The position numbers and the translations under genes are program-made. DNA of 64,000 nucleotides. It comes from Microvelia longipes. Its lineage: Eukaryota; Arthropoda; Insecta; Hemiptera; Veliidae. The notes under the pieces are model-generated. The model worked only from the letters and a program-made list of their open reading frames with translations. It ran no database searches and was not told where the DNA came from. Below are positions 32,910-43,654 of the stretch, piece by piece (within the stretch, counting starts at the first letter, position 1; each line of letters opens with the position of its first letter). The stretch spans positions 24,512,579 to 24,576,578 of the forward strand of contig JACMZG010001914.1 of the NCBI GenBank assembly GCA_018340805.1, read 5' to 3'.

Positions 32910-33329
32910 ATATTCTCAAAACTAAACATAAAAATAAGATGTATAGTAGAAATCAAATAGGAAATATGAACTAATAATGAGTTTTTTCTTAATAAGTATT
33001 TAGAACTCCACAAAAGAACTGGGTACAAATTTAAGAGATGTATCTATTCCTACAGGTATCCTTAATTTATTAAGTTTAGGCCTAATTTTAATATAATTCC
33101 CTCATCACTTGACAATTCTTTTAACTAAACTTATAGTTGATATAGAAACAATGTTAACCAATATTACCTGTGATAGTCACATTAATGCAAGTCAGATTTA
33201 GTTAATAAAATATTCAATTATCAAAACGTTTAAGAGAAATAATTATAATATAAAGTAGAAGTATAGAAAACCAAATTAATAAATAATGAAACAAAAAAAT
33301 TTCTTAAAAAACAACCCAGATCTTATAGT

Positions 33330-33917
33330 AACTAAATCAGACAAACTAATGTCACTGTAATACTTACTAGAACTGAATATAATATTAAAATGAACAACAT
33401 GTTGTCTGATGGAGACACTTATAAAAAATTAGACAGATCCTACTGATGAATTAATTAGAAAATGTGCTAAGTTATTACTAAGCTCCTCGATAAAGGTTAT
33501 ATTACAGCCGCAGAACGAACTGCTTTAAATAGTAAGCATTCTTATCGCCAGGATTTATGCTGGTTAAGACCATAAAAAGGCTACCCTCTTAGACCTATAG
33601 TCAGTCAAATCCATTCGGTTTTTGAAAAGCTTAGTAAATTTCTTAATTCATCTTTGGACTATTTTAATAATAAAAATGATTTTTATGTCAAAAATTCATT
33701 TGAATTAAAACAAAAGTTGTCTAATATAACCATTGACCAAGATGAAATTATGATTTCATTGGATGTAACATCTTTATTTACTAATATTCCACTTCATATT
33801 TTTTATGACATTGTCATATCAAATTGGAAGGATATAGAACCTCACACTAGTATTAAAGATAAAGATCTATTCATTGAATGTCTTGAGTTATGCCTGGACA
33901 ATGGTTATTTTAATTAA
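33330..33917 (+). pseudogene. Penelope reverse transcriptase, first part
   Basis: Broken frames at 33330-33600 give TEYNIKMNNMLSDGDTYKKL and LRPIVSQIHSVFEKLSKFL, the conserved block before motif A in Penelope RTs. From 33654 an 87-codon stretch carries motif A, MISLDVTSLFTNIP, with the catalytic D. A frame change near 33905 separates it from the second part. Confidence 0.85.
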
Positions 33918-34347
33918 TAACGAAATTTACAAATTTTTATTTGGGGCTCCTATGGGCTCGAGTCTCTCCGTCAACGTTGCTGGGATTGTTCTTAATTTTT
34001 TACTGAATCAAGCTGCCAAGAAAATTAAACCTAAGCTATTAGTTAAATATATAGATGATCTTTACTTAATCATCAGAAGAGACCTCGTCGAACCTTTTAA
34101 ACAGGAATTATGTACTTTTCACCCACTTATCAAATTTACTGTGGAATATGAGATGGAAGGCAAAATAAATTACCTCGACATCAGTACTTATCGACAAGAT
34201 AATGGATCTGTAACTACTAAATGGTATTGCAAAGAATTAAAGAGCAATAGGTTTTTAAATTTCAAATCCAATCACCCACACCATCAAAAAATAAATACAG
34301 CTCAAAATCTGATTAGTAGAGCTATCTCTTTGACCGATAGGGAATAG
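33909..34347 (+). pseudogene. Penelope reverse transcriptase, second part
   Basis: Contains motif B GAPMGSSLSVNVAG, motif C LVKYIDDLYLI with both catalytic aspartates, then KINYLDI and the thumb region. It ends at a TAG at 34345-34347; the same frame continues beyond it into the endonuclease. Penelope-like RTs are related to telomerase. The domain is readable but interrupted. Confidence 0.88.
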
Positions 34348-34936
34348 TTACCCGAAATCAAAAAAGTCATTTTTAATAAACTCGAAGACAACTTCTATCC
34401 TACCAAGTTAATAAAATCTTTATGGTACAAGAATATAAATATTATTAGATATGACGAGAGTACATCATCAGGCCATAATAACTCAACTAAAAGATTTTTC
34501 GGCGTGACCTACGTCAAGGGCTTATCTGAAAGCATACAGAAATTACTTCATCAATTTGATTGTCAAGATATTGCATTAGGCCATAGACCTATGAACAAAA
34601 CTGATTCTGTCTACACAAATCTTAAAGACTCCATCCCTAAAGAAGAACAAATCGGTGCAATATATATGATACCCTGCTCAGGTTGTAACAAAATTTATAT
34701 AGGAGAGAGTGGTCAATTATTAAAACATAGACTCGATACTCATGACAGAAATATAAGACAAAAGACTTCTGATACAGCTCTTTTCTCAGCATACTACCAG
34801 ATACGGACATACCATCGATAGGAATGAGGTCAAAATCTTAGAAAAAGAAACAAACAAACAAAGAAGAAAAATTTTAGAAGCCCTTAAAATCTACATATTT
34901 AATGACCACACTGTCAATATAAAAACAGACACTTAA
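34348..34936 (+). pseudogene. Penelope GIY-YIG endonuclease segment
   Basis: After a linker (34348-34600) comes GAIYMIPCSGCNKIYIGES, a GIY-YIG module with the two cysteines typical of Penelope, then GQLLKHRLDTH with the conserved R and H. The frame shifts near 34787 and the C-terminus (YGHTIDRNEVKILEKE, ALKIYIFND) is read in the next frame to a stop at 34936. The enzyme nicks the target for element insertion. Confidence 0.9.
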
Positions 34937-35436
34937 TTCATGAACAAATCTTATGCAGGGATCTATTCCAATTTTAAAGCCATTAACCCTAATTTAATCC
35001 CAAATAATAGGACTTAACTTCCTTGTTTTTCTTTTTTCGTTTGTTTTGTTTTTTCTGTAGCTGTTGGAGATTTTAGCGTTTTTATACCTCTTTCCTTTCT
35101 CTTATAACCTCCCTTATCTCTCAGTTACCTTCTTTATTATTCCGTTTTTCTCTTATTATATTTATCTCATTTTCTCTTTTTATAGTCTTCTTTTTTCCCT
35201 TCATGTGGAATATTTTTAACGTAATTTGTAGTAAATTCTTCATTTTTTTTATAATTACTTCACACCTTTGCTCAGGTTGGTTTTCACCTTTTTCTGTTTC
35301 ATATTACTTTTTCTGATTTTTCACCGGCTATTTTCTTACTTATGCTATTTTAAAATATTAGTTTTTTAGCCTTTTTTCCTGTTTTTTACTTTATTTTAAC
35401 AGTTTTTATCTTCCTCAGTATGAAACTTAGATCTTA

Positions 35437-35913
35437 CATTATGCTGAAAAGGTTTAGTAACCTTTTTGTACTTCCCGGCTTTTCTCAACCTTTTAAAAGG
35501 TTTTTTTTTGTTTTCTTGCTTTAACCCAGGTTCATTCTGCGCATTTTTTTGTTGAAGGTTTAATTTTTTTTTATTATACTCCTCATCAATACGTTCCTGT
35601 ATTGAGGGTTTAGTCTTACTCACGCATTTTTCCTAATGTTTGTCTTTTTATTTATTTTATTATTTATTTTTTCAGTACCTTTCTTTTTTTGACTTAATTC
35701 TTCCTCGGAATGCATTTATTTAGTATTTGTAAGTAGTCTACTTTTGAACGTCGTATATGATGTTGTTAGCCTTTAGTTTTCTTTTTTATATCTCATAAAT
35801 TTTATTGTATATGCACTTTTATAATAATATATTTTTATATTTTTAGGTATGATTATGACTAGAATGGTCGAAACGTCTCTCTAAAATCTTTGTTTTTATT
35901 AACCCTAATGGAT
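35437..35913 (-). repeat. Right pseudo-LTR of the Penelope-like element
   Basis: Inverted copy of the left repeat. On its minus strand the beginning of the element ORF is still open (about 75 codons from 35623, rich in K and Q). Close to the outer end lies the hammerhead-like motif. Confidence 0.9.
35850..35877 (+). ncRNA. Hammerhead-like motif in the Penelope pseudo-LTR
   Basis: tgattat, a stem gac(t/c) agaat ggtc, then gaaacgtc. The stem plus GAAAC-GTC half fits a hammerhead core; the CTGATGA half is degenerate. Hammerhead motifs are known in Penelope-like elements. Activity is doubtful in this copy. Confidence 0.5.
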
Positions 35914-36270
35914 ACCATCTTCCTTATCAAGATATTATTAAGGGTACAACCACCATCAATTTATAAAATTAAAGGCAAAACTACAGCGATTTATCGACAT
36001 TATAATTTTCACAACTATTTTATACCCCTAATCAATTATTTGCTGGCATTCGGTAAAAATAGATTAATCGGGTCTTTTCCCCAAAAGTTAAGTCCAAAGC
36101 AAAAGCAGTTAAACACTTATGATAATGATCGAGATGGAAGGATGCGAGTTCACTATTTTTACCAATAAAACCTCTAATATTTGCGTTCCAATAAAGGTTC
36201 GACAAATGTTCATAGAAACATACGAGGCATCATTTATAAGTCAATTCAGCATGTTTTAGGACACAATAAG
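35914..36270 (+). pseudogene. Ty3/gypsy RT end and RNase H remnant
   Basis: Resuming after the Penelope insertion, LPYQDIIKGTTTIN and LQRFIDI match the RT thumb region (LPEKVEAI...LRRFLG). At about 36090-36110 LSPKQKQLNTYD matches the RNase H start (LSPxQKxYSTYD). From 36131 EMEGCEFTIFTNK followed by FISQFSMF matches the LEGRxFTIFTDHKPL and FIGQF blocks. A deletion removed the part between them, and frames change repeatedly. Confidence 0.75.
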
Positions 36271-36479
36271 ACGTTGCAAATTACATGTCCCGAATCAAAC
36301 CTGATGTTACCACTATATATAATACACTGAAAAAAATGATTGGTAGTGAGAATGCTAGTGGAATTCAGACGAGTGTTAATTATACTTATTATAGAACCAA
36401 CGCCAGTGGCCTCACGACAAGAACTTGGTAAACTTGTTGGCGATATACCTGTCACTAGTATAATTAGATTGAAAGCAGA
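36271..36479. other. Unreadable part of the gypsy relic
   Basis: Lies between the RNase H remnant and the palindrome cluster; no domain is readable. Confidence 0.4.
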
Positions 36480-37090
36480 AATAGGCGTTAATACTTGTGA
36501 CAAGTCTTAGAAGCCTATTTCTTCTGTCGATACTAACATAGCATTCTTGTAGGCAATAATTATACTTGCTGCTAGTACTATTAGGAATATTATAATACTA
36601 GTTATACTTGTAGCAAGTATAATTTTTGTTGTGTTAACTCTCTTATGACTAACTCAAGCAAAGTCTAGTACTGGTACAATTAAGTAAAGGTTGCTGATGG
36701 TGAAACTGGTACTTGTGATAAGTACAACTACATTTGCAACAAGTTACATTTGTTAGTACCAAAGCCAATCTATGCCATCCTTAAGAATAGGCATTACTTG
36801 TCACAAGTACAACTGTCCTTAGTGTAAACTCGGTTATGACTGACGCATACATAATGTTGTACTGGTAAGAGGTAAATACAGGTTGACGGAGGTAAAAATT
36901 GTACTTGTGCTAAGTGTAAGTACATTTGCAACAAGTTTAATTATGATGGTACCAAAACAAATCTGCAATTAGAAGAAGAACAATTATACTCTCGGGCATA
37001 TCAGCCAAGAATTCTTATACTTGCTAGGAGTAAAGTTTATACTTGTCTTGAGTCTAGTAGAACTGTCACAGGTGTTATTTACTACTTCAT
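36480..37090. repeat. Cluster of ACTTG...CAAGT palindromes in two imperfect tandem units
   Basis: About ten imperfect inverted motifs of the type acttgtgacaagt occur (near 36493, 36604, 36708, 36797, 36900, 37018). The clearest is atacttgtagcaagtat near 36605. Two degenerate units (about 36600-36780 and 36800-36980) share gttatgact, gtactggta, acatttgcaacaagtt and tagtaccaaa. It sits between RNase H and integrase remnants. Confidence 0.7.
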
Positions 37091-37284
37091 TTTAGCTCTT
37101 AGTCCTTAGTATATATACTAAAAACAATTACCAAAATGCAACGTGCAGGCAAAGAAATTGAAACGTATTTAAAAGAAAACTCCAAAATTGAACCAAAATT
37201 ATTTTCGATTCCCTGCCAAAAAATATTGAACAAATGACAACACAATAGCCTTACTACAAAATATAAAAAGGTAAGCTTACGAGA

Positions 37285-37930
37285 GTGTTTAATATTTGGC
37301 CCATCTATGACAAAGATAAACTTAAAAACATTATAAAGCAGCGTTTCTTTTGGTCAAACAAATGAAGGGTATTGCCAATTGGGGGAAAACATGTTTAAAA
37401 TGCTAGAAAAACAAAATACAAAGGCACCAATAAGGGAATTCATTGATACGCCACGATTTTAACTTTATCTTTGGTCTTCTCCCACCAACAAACGGCAAAA
37501 TATATCTATTAACTTGTGTAAATGCATGAGATCGTTAGAAGCAGAACTTGGATCGTTGGAGTGCATTGCAGATACTGTTTTAAAGGAATATTCCACAACC
37601 TGGATAGTAAGGTTCGGATGCCTTGAAACAATGATATCCGACAAACGGCGACAATTTGAGGCATTTTAAAAAGATGCTCAAGCTTAAGGGGTCAAAAGAA
37701 TACATACCACAGAATACAATCCAGCAGCAAATGGATTATCAAGTGTTTCCATCTGACATTAATGGAGCCTTAAAATGTCATCCTAAAGAGCAGTGGACCG
37801 AATCCTTTTCAACAGTACTACTGAAAATAAGATTAGCCTACATGGAAACATGGTACAGCTAGATCGAAGCCAAATACGGCACAGTTAGCAGACTACCAGG
37901 AGGAATTTTTATTCCTACAAAAGAATACAT
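37285..37930 (+). pseudogene. Ty3/gypsy integrase remnant
   Basis: Pieces in several frames: IIKQRFFW and NWGKTCLKC (the H2C2 region, with the CxxC kept), LLPPTNGKIYLLTCV, WIVRFGCLETMISDKRRQFE with the second catalytic D, NPAANGL where the third acidic residue should follow but is lost, and HPKEQWTESFSTVLLKIRLAY then VSRLPGGIF. This is the order of a gypsy integrase, which inserts the cDNA. The first catalytic D is not recognisable. Dead copy; no LTR was found nearby. Confidence 0.85.
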
Positions 37931-38004
37931 AGAATATGGATAAATCGAAAATCAATGGTTCTCAATCAATTTTTTCGGCTTTCTACCAAAATGTGATACC
38001 CTTT

Positions 38005-38169
38005 TTTAAGAAGCCATTTCATGTATCAAAAAGAATGTTCATGGCGTTATAACTTTGGTTGACGACGTCATAAATTTGTCATAAGAAATAGGCTCCTTAC
38101 CCTCCCAAAATCTTCAAAAATTATCGTTTGCCATATGCAGGGGTAGAAAACCAGATATATATATATATA

Positions 38170-38209
<40 letters not shown>

Positions 38210-38401
38210 TATATAATATAATATTGTGTGTGTAATCATCACATAATGCAATCCATTAATTAATATAATATGTACATTATATATAAATTATGTGTTTTTG
38301 GTATCAGAATGCCAAACGGAATTTCTCCTACCCCCCCCCCCTACTTCCGTTATCCGAACAACCTCAAAATGTTTATTTTTATTACGAAAATTCGTTAAAA
38401 A
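38005..38401 (+). mobile_element. Family Y element, diverged copy D (right end only)
   Basis: Y motifs in order: gccatttcatgtatcaaaaa, gttgacgacgtcataaa, aaataggctccttaccctcc, gccatatgcaggggtag, a (TA)n tract (38155-38225), ttttggtatcagaatgccaa and the terminal tccgaacaacctcaaaatg ... ttcgttaaaaa. Older than A-C by its divergence. Confidence 0.8.
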
Positions 38402-39270
38402 TCATTTAGGATTTTATATTAATTCGACGACCTAAATTTAATTATATTAAAAGTAATCAATGTTAACATATTTTAATAAAACAGTTAATTCTTTCAAATA
38501 AAGACAAAATAAATTTAGAATTTTAATAACGTCAAAATTATTTTTTCTTAAGGGCTTAAAAATACGGGTGAGTTTTAAAAAACGTAGCCCTCAGAGTTAC
38601 CTGGCTCGCACAACCAGGTAATAGGGAAGGGAAAATTGTAGGGTAGGAAGAGAAAATCAATGAGAACAGGTGGACTCTTTACTTACCTACCACTCACTGG
38701 ACTGCCTTAGCATACTTGAGCTGTATCATGTATTTTCAAAATACATTCTAATTACAATATAATACCATACTGTAATCGTAATATAGCAAATACAATTCCA
38801 AATACTATAAACGAGTATTTCCAAATACTATTCAATAGAATTTTCCAGTAAAAAATACTAAAAAATATAGTAATGAAATAAAAAATTATAAATATTTAAT
38901 ATCAATATTTTAAAATTCATACATTAAAAACGAATTCTCACAAGATTAAGATGTGATCCTTATGACAATTTACGTAAATTTAATTTAGGGCATTAAGAAT
39001 AAATTAAAGCATTTTTTCGTAATAAAATCAATAATCTCATTACTTGTTAGCCTCTGTTCCGGCCTTAATGTGGCCTGCACATACTTATTTTATGTGCTAG
39101 TAACACCCCACCTAAGATTTTATTATGCACCCCTGTTAGGGTTATATGTTTTATTTTAATTGCGCCTTAAACGGGTTTGTTAGTTTTAATCCCGCGTTAC
39201 ATAAGAGTATTGACGATTTTAGTATCGCGATTTACTGCGCTCTACCATCCTTCTTCAGGTCGCATATATG
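38402..39270. other. AT-rich, no recognisable gene
   Basis: Includes short repeats of ccaaatact and similar words around 38790-38840. No domain in any ORF. Confidence 0.5.
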
Positions 39271-39271
39271 T

Positions 39272-39336
<65 letters not shown>

Positions 39337-39341
39337 TATAA

Positions 39342-39401
<60 letters not shown>

Positions 39402-39406
39402 ATATA
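39271..39406. repeat. (TA)n microsatellite
   Basis: Two TA blocks joined by attatatattataatatt. ORFs here are repeat translations. Confidence 0.95.
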
Positions 39407-39408
39407 TG

Positions 39409-40015
39409 GCATCGACATTATTTTATTTTTATTATTCATTTATGAAGTTACTTATTATTTATCTTTGGTTTTCTTCCTTTTGTAATTTTTAAATTTCTTT
39501 TCTCATTTATGTTTGGGGAGGTTCAGATCTTCTTTTAGGTGTTGTTGATCCACAGCCTTTTTGATTTTAACCTTGAGCCTCTTCCTCATTCATAAGTTCA
39601 ATCTTGTTTTAGACTTGGTCTGATGCACTTCTCTAATATTTACCCTCTTTTACCTCTTGATTTTAAATGTTTTAACTTTGATTTTAATATTTTAACTCTG
39701 CTTAGGTGTAATTCTGTTTTTAAATTTTATATATAAGTTACCTTATGCTTAAGGCGAAAACTGTGTTTTTATTCCGTAAGTTTTAAGCTTTATAATTTGT
39801 ATTTGTATTTTTATCTCTTTAATTTTAGTTTTATTTTTAATGATGTATTTAGTTTAAGTTTTAAAATTGGGTTTTTAAGAATATTTTATTGTATTGTAGG
39901 CCCTGATGAAGAACTTGTAGCTAAGTTCGAAACGTTGGCTAAGTTGAGTAAATATATGGTTTTTAAGTAAAGCTGTGTTATTATTCTAACCTCATCCCGA
40001 GATTGGCGCAAAAAG

Positions 40016-40016
<1 letters not shown>
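39409..40016 (+). mobile_element. Probable Penelope-like element 3' tail, truncated
   Basis: T-rich non-coding DNA ends with ctgatgaagaacttgtagct, aagttcgaaacgtt and a short end before a (TA)n array. The motif matches the end of the Penelope-like element at 35.9 kb in structure but not sequence, so another subfamily. No coding part remains. Confidence 0.6.
39903..39936 (+). ncRNA. Hammerhead-like motif
   Basis: ctgatga, an extra a, then a perfect 6-bp stem gaactt / aagttc, then gaaacgtt. Both halves of a hammerhead core are present. Stems I and III are not convincing by eye. Confidence 0.55.

Positions 40017-40088
<72 letters not shown>
40017..40088. repeat. (TA)n microsatellite
   Basis: Directly follows the Penelope-type tail. 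Confidence 0.95.
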
Positions 40089-40092
<4 letters not shown>

Positions 40093-40178
40093 CTTTTGTT
40101 GTTCCTCATATTATATTAGTATATATATTATTATATTATATTAGTATATATAATTTATATATATATTACACATATATA

Positions 40179-41295
40179 CAGGGTGTTTCATATAAGTGTC
40201 CACCAGAAAAGGAGGTGTTAGTACTCCTCTAAAGGAACAAAAAATGTCCTTATAATATATACCGATCTCCAACCGTTTCCCACAAGGTCAATTTAATATT
40301 TCAAAAAAATATTTGACCTCACATCATAAAATTGTTAATAGGGATTTAACTATTCAAGCTAGAAAAGGTTACTGCCCAAAATTTTGCATAAAACATGATT
40401 TTTTAAAAAAAATGAATTTTATGGAATTTTCGTAGTAGGGCATTAGAGGAAGTAAGAGATAAGCAAAAGTTCAGCCAAGAACGAAAAAAACTTTCTTATG
40501 ACTGCCCTTTAAGAAAATGTAAATATTTTTCATACATTCAATAGTCAAAAATGTAAGCTATTGTTGCTTGAAGTTGCAAAAACTGATCATTTTTGTCGTA
40601 TAAAAGTGAAAATAATGTGTTATTTTAATAAAAATATTTTATTTTCGAAAATAATTTAATAATACGATTTTTAGACTCTAGAAGATAAAATAAACCTATT
40701 TTATACTTACACATTTTTCTCTAAAACCACTCTTTTCTCTTGCTTTAGAGATTTTTTAATTATTTTATGTACCATGTAATTAACATTGTAGACATATGCA
40801 AAAAATGCCAAAAAATATCAGTTTTTCTCTAGGAAGAATGGCTTAAAATTTTCACTATTGAATGTATAAAATTATTTAACTTTTCTTAAAGGGCAGTCAT
40901 AAGAGAAGTTTTTTCCGTTCTTGGCTAAACTTTTGCTCATCTCTTACTTCCTCTAATGCCCTACTACAAAAATTCCATAAAATTCATTTTTTTAAAAAAT
41001 CATGTTTCATGCAAAATTTTGGGCAGTAGTTCCAAAATATTTGACATAGTTAGTAGTTTGTCCTTTAGAAAATTTACTCAGCTTTCTAATGATATCAATT
41101 TCGCCTTTCTAGCTTGAATAGTTAAATCCCTATTAACAATTTCATGATGTGGGGTCAAATATTTTTTGAAATATTAAATTTGACCTTGTGGGAAAACGGT
41201 TGGAGATCGGGGTTTATATTATAGGACATTTTTTGTTCCTTTTGAGAAGTTCTATCACCTCCTTTTCTGGTGGACACTTTATATGAAACACCCTG
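40179..41295. mobile_element. Fold-back element with long inverted arms
   Basis: It starts cagggtgtttcatataagtg and ends with the inverse (gaaacaccctg), flanked on both sides by tata. The arms (about 40179-40565 and 40845-41295) pair for roughly 390 bp; the right arm has about 75 bp extra (41030-41105). The central 280 bp is a unique AT-rich loop. No ORF. TA-flanked termini suggest a TA-targeting DNA transposon relative, but the superfamily is not certain. Confidence 0.9.
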
Positions 41296-41346
41296 TATAT
41301 TAGTAGACAGCAGTAGTTATTTATTCCTCTTAGTGCCAACCTTAGC

Positions 41347-41350
<4 letters not shown>

Positions 41351-41390
<40 letters not shown>

Positions 41391-41420
41391 ATATATAATA
41401 TATATATATATATATATATA
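41351..41420. repeat. (TA)n microsatellite
   Basis: TA repeat with ttatataatatataata interruption. Confidence 0.95.
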
Positions 41421-41530
41421 CTAATACTATCTGAGGACGGGCAAAGCAAGTCCGAAGTATGGAGAATGAGCGTAGCGAATCTGATGTAACAAAACAAAGT
41501 TCCAAGGTACCTCGTACTTGATTTTTAAAT
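41421..41530 (-). repeat. Family X repeat, 5' end fragment
   Basis: Reverse-complement X start: gaggacgggcaaagcaagtc, gagaatgagcgtagcgaatc and gttccaaggtacctcgtac. Confidence 0.8.
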
Positions 41531-41795
41531 CTTTTTTACTTCCATTCTACTTACCGGATGATTTCTTTAAATTTTGATCTACAAGACACGTCTTTGAAGA
41601 TAGTACAGTATTATATGTGTATATTTAGCCGTTTTCAAGCTACAGACCCTAAAAAATCTGATTAGTTCCTTTGTTGCGTACAGTATAAATACACTAGCAG
41701 CTTTAGTGGAATTTTTTTTTAGCGGGTATTTTTACTTCCTTTTTGACTTGGCGGGGCGGATCGCGTCTGCGTTCCGCGAATAAGAGAAAAAAAAC

Positions 41796-41827
41796 ATATA
41801 TACACATACACACACACCACACACACA

Positions 41828-41882
<55 letters not shown>

Positions 41883-41906
41883 ATTATATATATATATATA
41901 TAATAT
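41796..41906. repeat. (CA)n followed by (TA)n
   Basis: cacacacaccacacacacac at 41808-41830 passes into a TA array. The preceding 41531-41795 holds nothing recognised. Confidence 0.9.
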
Positions 41907-42629
41907 TACAGTTTTGCTTTTATTTCGTATGTATGTTTCTTTCCTATATGAAGCAGGCAGTACATTTATATAATTTTAAATAGTATTTTCGTAAACGTGA
42001 ACTAGTTTTCATACTATTAATTTTACTTTTTAATGCTAAACACTATATGGTGAGGTGTAATGCGTCGTGTCCAAAGTTCTATCTCTAATTAAAATATCTA
42101 TTTTTAACCGTTTCATTCAATCATGTTACCATTTACCCTAAAACTTGAACGAAAAACGAATAAAGGGTCCTTATGTCGCATCCTGCTTTAATACCTTTTA
42201 CCTTCCAACTTGAAATAGATTAAGAGAATATATTACTACAACTAAAGCCTATCGACCTCTTCTTTTACAATTAGAGATAATTAAATCCCAAATAGAGGGA
42301 AAGATCTAAAAAACAACAGCTTTTTTTATTTGAAACTTGATTAAATTTAAATTGAGTTAAAGAAAAAAGAAAAAGTTCCTACATTCAACATTCCTTCTAT
42401 TATTTGGTTTATTTCTTTTTTAAACTTGGTTATTATAATTTTACTTTTAGCTAGACTAATGGTGTGGGCACTTCTTGTTGATACAATATAGATCAACCCC
42501 TAAGGGCTCATCAAAAACTAAGATAGCTGTTATATGGCAAATTCACCATACGGCTAGTGATTATTGATATTTTTATAATATTTTCACAAACAATCTTAAA
42601 TGGTTCGTGACTAGAAGGTTTATGAGTAG
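41907..42629. other. No recognisable gene
   Basis: AT-rich low-copy DNA with no domain in any frame. Confidence 0.5.
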
Positions 42630-43375
42630 GGAAGAATGCACTATTTAGGTATCCCCTCTAAATTAAAATTTCTGGGAGTCAGTATTGACGGTAAATTAAA
42701 TTGGAGAGACCATGTCACAACAATGACTAAAAGTATTGCTAGGTACTTTTTTGTTTTTAGAAAGTTAAAAGACTCGTTACCAGAAGAAACTCTTGTGCTC
42801 GTCTACAAATCTCTTGTTCAAAGCAGGTTAAATTATGCCATTATTGCCTGGGGACACGTCAATTTAGATCTATTGCTTATTTATCAAAAGAAGATAATTA
42901 GAAGAATAACGGGAGCCAAACCTGGTTCACACTGTCAATCTTCCTTTAAGAGACTGGCAATAATGACTGTCATAAATCTTTTTATTTTTAATTCTGTATT
43001 CTTTATTAAAAAGAACTTAAATAAATTTAAAACCAATAGTGATTATCATAGATATAATGCAAAGAATGAAAATGTACTTACAATACCAACTCATAGACTT
43101 AAGAAGTCAGAAATGGGTCATAGTGTATTGGGGGTTAAACTTTTTAATCATTTAGATGTAAAAATTCAAGAGTTGCCAATAGATCATTTCAAAAAAGCCG
43201 TAAAAAAGCCTTAACAGAGCAGCCTTTTTATAGTATTAATGAGTACTTCTCTAATAAAATTATGTTTGAGTAATTTATATTACTTCTAATTTTTGTACTT
43301 TTGACGATTTGCCATTGTACTTTTATTAGTATTTATGCAAAAAAAGATTTTATTTATTTATTTATTTTAAATGAG
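42630..43375 (+). mobile_element. 5'-truncated LINE ending in (ATTT)n
   Basis: Starts within ORF2, has a stop at 43214 and about 155 bp of 3' UTR, then ends attttatttatttatttatt, a simple repeat tail of the kind CR1/Jockey-group LINEs have. Confidence 0.85.
42636..43214 (+). CDS. LINE ORF2 C-terminal fragment
   Basis: 192 open codons downstream of the RT palm: KFLGVSIDGKLNWRDHV near residue 10, VYKSLVQSRLNYAIIAWG near 55-75, QKKIIRRITGAK, and a basic C-terminus. The landmarks parallel those of the LINE ORF2 at 16821-19790, but the residues show a third family. No endonuclease and no RT catalytic motif; the ATG is incidental. Not functional alone. Its frame is still open, so the insertion is probably not very old. 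Confidence 0.9.
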   Translation: MHYLGIPSKLKFLGVSIDGKLNWRDHVTTMTKSIARYFFVFRKLKDSLPEETLVLVYKSLVQSRLNYAIIAWGHVNLDLLLIYQKKIIRRITGAKPGSHCQSSFKRLAIMTVINLFIFNSVFFIKKNLNKFKTNSDYHRYNAKNENVLTIPTHRLKKSEMGHSVLGVKLFNHLDVKIQELPIDHFKKAVKKP

Positions 43376-43424
43376 AATATATTGGAAGGGGTGGTGTAAT
43401 CTATAATTACACGACCTGCGCTAA

Positions 43425-43650
43425 TTCTGGCGTGGTGGTCCGCATGTCGGGCAAATCTCCTTTGGAATGCGTGTTTCCGTGCTTTTTACAATTGCATTTT
43501 TGCTTAAGGTTCTAGTTTATGCTTTATAACTCAATTATCAAGCACTACTCGAAACTCATTTTTCTGCATTTTTCAGTTGAAATGCGCACAATTATCCTGT
43601 TAGCTATTCAAAACATAGCCTCTAAGATATTAGCACTGTTTTAATTCTCA
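43425..43650 (+). mobile_element. SINE-like family W, plus copy
   Basis: taattctggcgtggtggtcc, gcatgtcgggcaaatctcc, tttggaatgcgtgtttccgt and gcttaaggttctagtttatg occur in order. The tRNA-like head is missing. It faces an inverted copy directly to the right. Confidence 0.8.
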
Positions 43651-43654
43651 GTTA

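Larger units (their letters stand above)
32102..35913 (+). mobile_element. Penelope-like element with inverted pseudo-LTRs
   Basis: The element starts atccattagggtt and ends aaccctaatggat. 32102-32563 and 35437-35913 are inverted copies of each other. Inside, on the plus strand, are the remains of the single Penelope ORF: an N-terminal part, an RT with GAPMGSSLS and YIDD, and a GIY-YIG endonuclease. Inverted terminal repeats are one of the known arrangements in Penelope-like elements. It is inserted in the RT region of a gypsy pol, whose sequence resumes at 35914. Several frameshifts mean it is dead. Confidence 0.92.

Noticed and set aside
40179..41295. LTR retrotransposon
   Set aside because: The repeats are inverted, not direct, and there is no coding part.
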